This document shows positions 1 through 10,000 of a DNA stretch of 64,000 nucleotides, one piece after another (position 1 is the first letter of the stretch; every line of letters begins with the position of its first letter). The stretch is from Lytechinus pictus (Eukaryota > Echinodermata > Echinoidea > Temnopleuroida > Toxopneustidae): contig NC_087247.1 of the NCBI RefSeq assembly GCF_037042905.1, positions 61,093,920 to 61,157,919 on the forward strand, read 5' to 3'. Position numbers and translations under genes: made by a program. Below the pieces are notes generated by a model, which was given only the letters and a program-made list of their open reading frames with translations, did no database searches and was not told where the DNA came from.

Positions 1-348
1 AAGTTTCTTGCAGTGCCCCATAATTATGTTTTGTTATCAGATATTTAACGTGCTGATTTTTCTCGAAAGGTATAATATATTTGTCCTTTTAAACGGTATT
101 TGAATATGGGTACGCCTTTTATTTGTTTTCCACAATATTTATTGCATGTATGAACAGAAGTGAAATATTTATTGTGAAGCACTGTGAATGTTGTGTGATG
201 GTTCATCATCAGACTGAAAGCCTGGTGGATGTGAGGAAGTGGCCTGGATGAAAGAAAAGTGAACATGTGTCCAATTACTGATTTGCATATTCTAAGACAA
301 TTTTGTTTCTGGATAAATTTTGCTATGCATTCCCTACATTAAGAGTAA

Positions 349-678
349 AGGAGAAGTCCACGCAATCAAAAATTCATTTGAATTTAAAGAAAAATAACAA
401 GATATTGCAGGAAATTTCATAAAAACTTTGATTCAAATTTATATAATTACTATTTTAACAGTTCCGTAAATATAACCTATTGTGATCAGATGAAGAGTTT
501 CCTATCGTCAAATCTGCAAAGAATAAAAAACAAAATGCCACAAAAAATAGAAACGAATGTGATGTGAGTGACAACTCTAATTTGCATATCATTGTTTTGT
601 GTATATGACTGTTTTGAGTAAAAACAACAAGGGAAATCACTCTATTCAAATAATTTTTAGTTGATGTGGACTTGACTT
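349..678. mobile_element. TTAA-type palindromic MITE, diverged
   Basis: Left end AGGAGAAGTCCACG and right end whose reverse complement is AAGTCAAGTCCACATC, with TTAA intact on the right (679-682) and GTAA on the left. Ends match the AGGTCAAGTCCACCCC family at 32019-32596. No coding capacity. Confidence 0.55.
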
Positions 679-682
679 TTAA

Positions 683-2263
683 CTCTACCCCTCCCATCCC
701 AAATAAGAGTAGAAATAATCTAATCAAGAACTTGAAAATCAAAAGCAGCAATTAAGAAGCAAGATTTGATAAATACAGGTCTGAATAGAATTTCACAAGA
801 AAATAAAAAGAGAAAAAAAAGATGGGTAGGGACGGGGAAGGAATAAAAAAAAAATACCCAGAAAAAAAAATCCGAGTTTCGAACCAGGGTCCTCGCACAT
901 GACAAAACAATGGCCAACGCATTTGGCCACAGACCATCGCCCTAACAGAAAGGCATTTTTAAGATATATGAAAGAAAGTCCGCTCGCCGCTGTTTCCTAA
1001 TAATGCTTCGGCAATTCAACTGCAATTTCAGTCATTTCGCGATGGATATTGCCGTGTTTTTTTTGTGATTCCTGACTTTGCTACTTAATGAAATTTCATA
1101 ATTTTTGTTCAGTCATAAAGAAGAATGTCTATGCTTTATATTGACTATAATATTAATGTGACGCAAGTGTGATTTCTACGTGAAAATATGCTTTGTTTAT
1201 TCACCTATATTTCTTGAAAAAAAAAAAAAATTCTAAGCTAAATATCGGTCACCAAAATACGTTAAATGTGCACTTTTTTCCACTGTTCAGTAAATTCAAA
1301 CTTTTATCTATATAACAAGACCAATCTTAAGAGGAATAAACAATTCTAAGAGCAAAAAACGCTGATTGGAAAGATCGTCTCCAATGGGCTGCTGTCAGCT
1401 CAGCTGCTCACTGCTCATTGTGTGACGTCACTCAGCTGGAGCTCGCAAGAGGACCGGTGGAAGGCAGAAATATGGCATGAAAATAAATCATTTTTGAGAG
1501 CTGATTTCTGCAATCTCTGATCACTATTTTGAAAAGTGAAGTTATATATCTGATTAGTAATACTTCCCCTTTACAATGATGACCACATAAAGTCATTATA
1601 AAATACTTTTGATTCTTTGGATGTATACTTTAAAAAAGAAGAGAGAGAAAGAAAGCAGGATATTCGCCGCCCTGATGATGATGGTAATTATAACGATGAC
1701 AATGATCATAACAAAAAATATTGATTTCAATGATAATAATTAATAGTGACAATATTGATCGTCATATTAATAGTAATAGTAATGAAAACAACAATAAAAA
1801 AATAAATAACTTACCATTAACATTCCCCTTTTCGTTATACAAAACATCAAGATGAATGGTTAATTTTAATGTGACATAAAAAAGGGTAAGGTTGGTTAAA
1901 TTTTTGCATAAAAATATTCGGATTGTTGAAATTATTCGAGATCATGAAATTCGATCCGAGTACAATGTTCCTATTTCCATTATTGATTGACAGTCAGTGC
2001 AGTGAAAATAGTGTAAGCTAGGAGTTGTCACCTGGGCCCGTCCCCCTAAATCACCACAGATCAATAGCCCATTTTGTCAGGGGACTATATTAAATTATGC
2101 TTTAACTTTTAATAAAACATATCATTTGAAAAGTCAAAATATATGCTTTTCCTTTATATTTTGTGATCACTGTACTTTTTTTGCTCCTTAATTGATTATT
2201 TTCCACGTACAATACCGGTGGTGTGATTACAAAATTTCAATGCAGTGATTCAGAAGAAGAAAA
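683..2263. other. upstream flank without genes
   Basis: Apart from the SINE at 870-942, A+T-rich sequence with an ATGATAATAA-like low-complexity stretch at about 1670-1810 and a small island at 1380-1450 with E-box CAGCTG copies and a consensus CRE TGACGTCA (1423-1430). No exon seen. Confidence 0.4.
870..942 (-). mobile_element. tRNA-derived SINE head
   Basis: Read leftwards from about 942, the sequence starts GGGCGATGGTCTGTGGCC and contains an A-box-like TGGTCTGTGGCCAAATG and a B box GGTTCGAAACTC, spaced as in a pol III tRNA-type promoter, followed by T runs. The T-stem pairs poorly, so this is a SINE head or tRNA pseudogene rather than a working tRNA. Confidence 0.6.
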
Positions 2264-2271
2264 CTGCCCCC

Positions 2272-3449
2272 AGGCCGGGTGACCAGACGTCCCGTATTTC
2301 CCGGGATGGTCCCATATTTTGCTCCTTTGTCCGGCCCACCCCTCCCGGGACGTCTATTTTTCCCGTATTTCAGTATATTGAACAAAATGTAGTTAATACA
2401 TTTAAAAGTGACGAATGTTCATCAAATAACCAATAGATAATCGATTACTAAACTTTTGCAAGTTCTTTTTTTATAAAGTTTTTAAAATTATATTAAAAAC
2501 ACACCATATATAATTATTATTTTTGTCAGATGGTTGTTTTTGTTTGCTGGAAGTTTGAATTTTTCCCTTTTCTTTCTTTTATATCCTTCTTTCTTCATTA
2601 TTCTATCCTTCGCGCTGCTGACACTTTTTTGTTCCATCTATCTTTATTTCTTATCTTTCTTTCATGATCCTTTCTCTCGCTGTGTGTTCATTTTTCTTTC
2701 GTTGCTTTTTTCTCTTATTTGCATTCTTTATCAAATTTCCTTGTTATTATTTCCTTCTTTCTTTCTTTAAACTGTTCTTTGCTTCCTTCTCCATTTCTCT
2801 CCTTTTTTCTTTTCGTTCTTTTTCTCCTTCCATTATTTTCTCTTTTTTTATTCTTTCATCCCTTCATTCTTTCTTCCCTCTCTTTTCTCCCCAATTCTTT
2901 CATTCTTTATTTTTTTTTCCTTCTTATTCCTTTCCCTTATTCTTTCTTTCCCTTTCATCCTTCTTCCTTCCTTCCCTAGCTTCCCGATCCCTTCCTGTTT
3001 TTCTTCTTTTATTGTTTCTTTCAAAGAATGAAGGAAACATTTATCTTTCCGCTCCTTTAATTTTCTTACTTTTTTTTTTCTTTCTCTCCTTTATTTCGTC
3101 TTTCACACATTAATTTTTGTTCATCTTCCCTCCCTTTCTTTTTCTTTCTTTCTATATTCATTTCAAAGAATGACGGAAACCTTTTTTCTCTCTTTTATTC
3201 TTTTTCATCCTTTTATTCTAACTTTTTTTATTTTTTCCTTCATTTTCCCCTTTATTTTTTTTCTTTATTCTCAATTAATATCTTTTCCTTCTTTCGCATT
3301 TTCTTTCTCTCCTTATTTCTTTCGTTCACCCTTCCTTCCCATTCTTTATATTTTTTTCACAAGTGTATAACACTGTACATGTGTAGCCTTCTATGTTGAT
3401 TATTTTGTCGATTGTCCCGTATTTCATTTTGTGAAATCTGGTCACCCTG
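2272..3449. mobile_element. hAT-like non-autonomous DNA transposon
   Basis: Left end AGGCCGGGTGACCAGACG, right end (reverse complement) CAGGGTGACCAGATTTC; both are followed inward by CCCGTATTT. Flanked by the direct repeat CTGCCCCC (2264-2271 and 3450-3457), an 8-bp duplication as in hAT. The interior is a long pyrimidine tract with no transposase. Confidence 0.75.
2534..3370 (+). repeat. long polypyrimidine tract (TTCTTTCC-rich)
   Basis: About 830 bp almost free of purines on the + strand, inside the hAT-like element. It contains a partial internal duplication (TTTCAAAGAATGA at about 3020 and 3163). The F/S/L-rich frames read through it are artefacts of composition. Confidence 0.9.
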
Positions 3450-3457
3450 CTGCCCCC

Positions 3458-3750
3458 TTCCCCCGAGTTTTCCAGTCCATTATGTCTTCAGCATCACCTT
3501 GTTAATTTTTCGTGTTCCCATATTCCTTATTTGCCTATTTTCCTCTTTATTTCCATTTTTCATTCATCGGTGAGTAAATCAAGTCTCTATAATTCATCAC
3601 ATTAATTTTCAATAAAAAAGTGGAATTCATCTAGAATAATATTAATGATAATGCCAGACAAACCAAAATGGGGGATCTATCATGAAGCTCTAAACCAAAG
3701 AGAAGAAATTACATTAGATTCATTATCATTTCTTCCGGACCTAGGCTAGT
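3458..3750. other. no feature seen
   Basis: A+T-rich upstream flank between the hAT-like element and the LSM7 promoter. Confidence 0.4.
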
Positions 3751-4071
3751 TTGTCGACAATCAATTATGATAATAGCGATGATTGCCAAATAATTGCATG
3801 TGCGCGCAGAGGGAACTAATCAGCCCCCCATGGCTGACCTTTGACCGCGCGTATCCTGTTTTCAGTGCGCGTGTCGCCACTCTGTCTATTGATAACTCTG
3901 GAGATCAGCAGATCAGTGGTTGCTGCCCTCTACGTTCGTTGGTAGTACGGTATCGGTATTGTACAGTACGGTATACGGTATATACGGTGCAATTCGCATA
4001 AATTATAACATGAATCTTTGTACTTGGTGCTAACAAATAAGAGTCGTGGTGAAAGATCCCAAGCAACATCC
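3750..4071 (+). promoter_or_regulatory. LSM7 proximal promoter and 5' leader
   Basis: CpG-containing stretch just upstream of the inferred start. It holds a near-consensus DR1 nuclear-receptor motif TGACCTTTGACCG (3835-3847), several GCGCG steps, a 24-bp piece identical to the end of the 5678-6864 element (3919-3942), and a run of TACGGTA-like steps (3947-3990). No clear TATA box at a fixed spacing. The start site cannot be placed from sequence alone. Confidence 0.5.
3919..3942 (+). mobile_element. solo transposon end in LSM7 promoter
   Basis: 24 bp identical to the right end of the element at 5678-6864 (GTTGCTGCCCTCTACGTTCG then TTGG). No partner end was seen upstream, so it is a remnant of a truncated copy. 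Confidence 0.7.
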
Positions 4072-4077
4072 ATGGCA
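4072..4077 (+). CDS. LSM7: LSM7 exon 1, coding microexon (Met-Ala)
   Basis: ATG GCA is followed at once by a consensus donor GTAAGT (4078-4083). Exon 2 needs a phase-0 upstream exon that supplies the start: the codon just before its acceptor is an in-frame TAG and exon 2 has no Met. An Met-Ala start fits the family. An in-frame upstream ATG is absent nearby, but a short upstream frame (4010-4033, ATG to TAA, 7 codons) would lie in the leader if transcription starts before it. The start context has G at +4 but T at -3. Confidence 0.62.
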
Positions 4078-7000
4078 GTAAGTTTTAATAATGATTAATC
4101 TGATTTCTAATATGTAGTATCAATGACAATTTTTATGGTAATCCTTAGTTTTATGGCATAGGACTGTTAAGAGGACATAGTCTGGAGGAGGAAGAAAAAG
4201 GAAGAATAAAAAGTTACTCGGCCTCACTTGTTCACTGCAACCATCCCTGCCTGTGGGGAATCTACAGTACAGGTACCGTAGGTCTATGGCATGCCAATGA
4301 TGTACAGAGCACACACTTCAAAAAATCATTAAAATATCACTTTTGTGACCAAAATTACTAATTTCTAAACAGTTGCAATTTATTTTTCATTAGTAACTTG
4401 GGAATAATTTTTGTATTCACTAGGGCGCTCAAAACCTTGAATTCTGGGCATATTTTTGTGTACGCCCTCTATTGGTGGAAAGTAATATGGCAAGAAAATT
4501 ATATTTTTTTTATCTCTAATTATTTTTATCTTTAATTAAGAAAAAAATAATGTAAAGAATCAAATTTACTTAAGGGCCAAGTTGTATGATGAATAAGTGT
4601 AATGGAAACTGTCAGTGTAAAAAAATCAAGCATTTGTCCCAAAGAAAAAGAGAAAATAAGCCAAACATTGCCACCCTTATTTTGCCACACATGGAGATAT
4701 AACTGAGAACAAGGTTATATCATAACCTTGTTCATTGAATGAGTGCTCGGCCTCAGGCTCTGCTCAGCCAGCTCAGTCAGCTCAGTAAGGTATCGTAAGG
4801 GCACTAGTATTCAACCCGTTTGGAGAGTTTCCTCAAATATATAGAAATATGGATTCTACCTTAATTTCAGACCTGTGTTATTTCCAAGACCAAATGCTGG
4901 TTATTCTTTTTGCGTTATTTTTTTTTTTTTTCAACCAGTCGACTGTGTGTGCGGGCGATCGAATTATACGGCAATGGTTTTTGGCACTAGTATTCAACCT
5001 AGCAACGAAAGATGGCCCTGTCTCTCAATCTGTCCTTGTCCCATCCAACTAAGGACTAGACCATTTGAGATGAGACCGAACAGGGAATTAGTCAAAGCCA
5101 GAGACTTACATAGATCTAGATCTAGTATTGCAGTCTAAACCATTTTTAAATTTGCTGTCTATCATCACTAGGTTGAATACTAGTGCAATTCAGTGCAAAA
5201 GGTCATTGCCGCATAATTCGATCCTCCGCGCATACAGTCGACAGATCGATAAAGAAAATACCGACAACAGATTACCCTGGAAATAACAGAGGTATGAAAT
5301 TAAGATAAATTCCCTATTTCTAAATATTTGGGGGAATTTGTAAAAATCTTTGAATTATGCCGGGTTGAATACTAGTGCCCATACGGTACGGTAGCTCAAT
5401 ATAACGTGTCTGTAACCCAGAGAGCTCCGGACTGCGAATTAAGCCAAGTGGGCCGGCCGCCGCCGGGGCCCGGAAGGTAACCATACTAGCTGGCATAGCT
5501 ATAATACGTCGGCGACTACTAGTAGCAAGAGGGTAGACTCAATGTTTTGGGTAGCCTGGAAGCTCCTAGAGAGTAAAAGTCATTTACTGACGTAGGCTTA
5601 CTCTCCATGGAGCCTGGGACGGGATGGAATAGGCCAGTGACAGTGTCTTGTAGTCAAGCCAAGGGCCAAGGCTCAAACCAACGAACGTAGAGGGCAGCAA
5701 CACACAAGCGTGTTGCTCTAAGGAAGGTCAACTCCGCTCGAATTTTGTGACCACTTTAAAAAATAAGGTGGTGTTTTGGGAAATTTGTCGAGTTGATTTT
5801 TTTTCATTTGTTAATTTCAAATATTTTTTAATGAACAATTATTAGATCGGTTATTCTGGGTATAAATATTAAAAATATTACTTTCATTTTTAAAGAAAAT
5901 ATTTAGCTTAAATAATCATGATTTTGACATTTTTCCTCATTTTGGAATATTAAGCCTGTGACGAGGATACCTCATATCTCTTATTTTCTTCTGCTGAATT
6001 TCGCTGCACCACTAATAAATGCATAGACAACCACCGTAATAATCGAGGTCATTTTTCTGGCCTGGGTGCGCCGAGTCTGGGCCGGTCGCGCAGCTAGCTA
6101 GTGACGTTGATGATGCGCTGGGGCTTCAGGCGACTCGTCATAGATCTAGCAACTTAGACAATGACATCTAATTTGCCTGGCCTGATTTGAAGTGTAATGG
6201 CTTCAGGGCTGATGTTTATCAACGATGATTGTTCAAGGTTAGATTTCAAATTTTAAATGTCATTTGACTTTTAAGTCTATAAATCTGAAATAAAGGCGCT
6301 GTATCCCCGAAATCCGGGTCTAAATTTCAACTCTGAGTCCGAGACCATGGCATGGACGGCGAAAAAACAACCCATGCATCGGATGCATTGTATTGGCTGC
6401 GCGCTGCGCTGCAGCTGCACTGTGATGATGGGTTCAGCGAAGAGCTCAGAGAAAATAAGGTGGTTATATTCAATCCCGAAATGCTTTGCGAGTGGTCACA
6501 AAATCGTCTCGACGCAAATCACCTAATACAGCCGTCTGGTGAAATCGCTGATAACAACAATCACCGATTTGGTAATGATTTTAGTTTCTTGAAACTTATA
6601 TTTGTAAAGTTTTAAATATCAAAGTATGTTTTTATATGTATGTATATTCCTCAACATATTTTTTAAGTTATCTTTGATATTGTTGTAGTCATATTCTTTC
6701 ATATTCGTTTTTTGATCGCTACTAATTTGTTGTTGTATTGGATCGGCATTTGATTTCGTTGGCATGAACAATAAAATACGCGCGCAGCTCAGCTGCATGC
6801 GCGTATCGAGTTGACCTTCCTTATAGCAACACGCTTGTGTGTTGCTGCCCTCTACGTTCGTTGGCTCAAACCTCCAAGCCAAGGCCAATGCTTTAATATA
6901 ATACCCAAGGCCAAGGCTTCAATCCCCAACCAAGGCCATGACATGGCAACCCAAGGCCAAGGCCTGAAAACCTCAAGGCTAAGGCCAAGGCATTTCAAAC

Positions 7001-10000
7001 TTTCGATATATGGAACAATGAGCCAACAATGCTTAGGCGGCAGACATGGCACACAGGGCAAAATGTATAAAAGGTGGGAGCGAGTGAGCGATCTGAGCGA
7101 GCAAACATTTTGACCCTTGTACATGTAAAACAAAAATAATTTCCTGATAGATTTAGACATAATATCAAAGTAATAATACTTTTTTTATTTTTCTAGGCGA
7201 TTTACATTGCAATAATTATTATTACCACGATCATCTGATCCTGGCATGCCCATTCTCAACGTATGTTTTTCTCCACTACCTGGGACAGGGGCGGCAGAAA
7301 GTATTTTTGCCATTGACATAGCCCATTTGGATATGACAAAATTGAAAATTGTGTTCAAGTTTATCAAATCTTTTCAGAATATCATTAAGACTTAAAACAT
7401 TCTTGTCGGCCAAAGAAAATAATAGAAGGAAAATCCTAATGGAATAGAAATCAACCTTGTTATAATTTTTAGAGATAGCTTTTTTTTAAGTATGAAAATT
7501 GGTATCAAAATCGCAGTCACATCTGTCAGAATTATTCCTGTCATCAAATCACTATAATCTTTATCATAATATTACTATTATCATTATTATTAATATTGTC
7601 AAATTATTAGTCATGATTACAACACATTACCAATAAATAATGTTATTTTTCATCATTGCAGCTGTTTTCTTTGTTACATATGAGATGTTGATTCTTGATA
7701 ATGGTGATAATGATGGCACTGTAATCATACATACTAATGCTGCTGCTACTGCTGACTGGTAGTATCAACTGACCATTAGTGTCATTAAATAAACAGAACA
7801 ATTGAAACATTTATAATTACTTATATAAAACAAATGAAAGTGCAAAATACAAAATGCCTTGAAAAAGCCTTGAAAATGCCTTCAAATTTCAAGGCTCAAA
7901 ATCCTCAAGGCCAAGGCCCTCTCAAGGCCAAGGCTTGAATGTTCAAGGCCAAGGCTTTGAAAAAGAAGGCCTTAAGGCCAAGGCCAAGCATCAAGGCACT
8001 ACAACACTGGACATACAAGTCATAATGGCCACTTCCATCTTGTTGAAAGGAATACCATTTGTTGATTTCAGGGATGGTCACAAATAGAGGTGAGTTCAAA
8101 ATGAATGGCCATTATTAGGTCACTAGCAGTCAACCATGAGGCTGAACTGTTGTACAAAATTTAAGTAAACCTACAATGTAATTTTTATTGACTTTGTATC
8201 TTTATCGTAATAGCAACAGGAGCAACAGAAGAAGAAGAAGGAGAGTATTTTAGATTTGTCAAAATATATTGACAAACAAATACGTGTCAAATTCCAAGGA
8301 GGCAGAGAAGGTCTGTATATTATAAGATTCACATTCCGGGCTCCACACTAACCCTTTTTTTCTACTGGTCCAACCTATTCATGTCGGACCAGTAGATACC
8401 CAGTTTTTCAATTTTTTACTGGTCCGAACCTAAAATCTACTGGTCCCAAAAAATGAAGAAATGTTTTTAAAAGGCGCGAGTTTATTTTGCTGTCCTTTCT
8501 TGTTATCCCCCCCCCCCAAAAAAAAATGAAGGAATGAAAGACAAAAAGAAAGCAAGACAGACCTAAGGTTAAGTTTTTGAAATGTCATCATAACTTAGAA
8601 AGCATATGGACCTAGTTCACGAAACTTGGACATAAGGTTAATCAAGTATTACTTAACATCCTGCATGAGTTTCACGTTACATGACCAAGGTCAAAGGTCA
8701 TTTAGGGTCAATGAACTTTGGCCAAATGGGGGTATCTGTTGATTTATCATCATAACTTTGAAAGTTTATTGATCTGACTCATGAAACTTGGACATAAGAG
8801 TAATCAAATATCACTGAACATCCTGTGCGAGTTTCAGGTCACATGATGAAGGTCAAAGGTCATGTAAGGTCAATGAACTTTGGCCAAATTGGGGTATTTG
8901 TTGAATTACCATAACTTTGAAAAATCATTGGTTTAGGTCATAAGACTTGGACATAAGAGTAATCAAGTATCACTGAACATCCTGTGCGCATTCAGGTCAC
9001 ATGACCAAGGTCAAAGGTCAATGAACTTTGGCAATAATGGGGGTATCTGTTGATTTACCATCATAACTTCAAAAGTTTATGGATCTGACTCATAAAACTT
9101 GGACATAAGAGTAATCAAGTATCACTAAACATCCTGTGCGCATTTCAGGTCACATGACCAAGGTCAAAGGTCAATGAACTTTGGCCAAATGGGGGTATCT
9201 GTTGATTTACCATCATAACTTCAAAAGTTTATGGATCTGACTCATGAAACTTGGACATAAGACTAATCAAATATCACTGAACATCCTGTGCGAGTTTCAG
9301 GTCACATGATGAAGGTCAAAGGTCATGTAAGGTCAATGAACTTTGACCATGTTGGGGGTATTTGTTGAATTACCATCATATCTCTGTAAGTGTATTGGTC
9401 TAGTTCATAAAAGGTGGACATAAGAGTAACCAAGTATCACTGAACATCTTGTGCGAGTTTCAGGTCACATGACCAAGGTCAAAGGTCAATGGACATTGGC
9501 CATGTTGGGGGTATTTGCTGAATTACCATTATAACTCTTTAAAGGGGAATCCAACCCAAATAAAAACTTGTTTTTATAAGGAACAGAAAAATCAGACAAG
9601 AAAGTTTGAACAACATTGGACGAGCAACAAGAAAGTTATGAATTTTTAAAAGTTGTAAATATTGGTAATCGCTGTACCCATAGGGACTTCAAATTGGCCG
9701 CATATGGGATGTCATGGTGATGTAAGGCAAGGACTACTCTTCCATGTACTCCAATACATATTGTGGCTAAAATGTCATTTTTCCTAAAAGTTTTATTTCA
9801 AATTATATTTTTCTTTGATGAGGACATAAAACAATATACTACCTGGGTTATATTTAGATTACTGCCCCAGGGAATGGGTACTTAGAAGAAAACCACAAAT
9901 CCCTGATAATAAAGTACATGGCCTATGGGAAAGTTGTCCTTGTCCCTTGTCATAATTTACTTACTCAGTTGCCAATTTGAAATCTACATAGTATTAGTGA

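Noticed and set aside
870..942. Functional tRNA gene
   Set aside because: Pol III boxes are present but the T and anticodon stems do not pair properly, so a SINE or pseudogene is more likely.
2664..3113. 149-codon + strand open frame rich in F, S and L
   Set aside because: It is a read-through of the polypyrimidine tract in the hAT-like element; overlapping frames at 2534-2770 and 3170-3370 show the same composition.
6852..7160. 100-codon frames on both strands in the AAGGCC repeat
   Set aside because: The repeat is G+C-richer than its surroundings and so poor in stops; the translation is repetitive.
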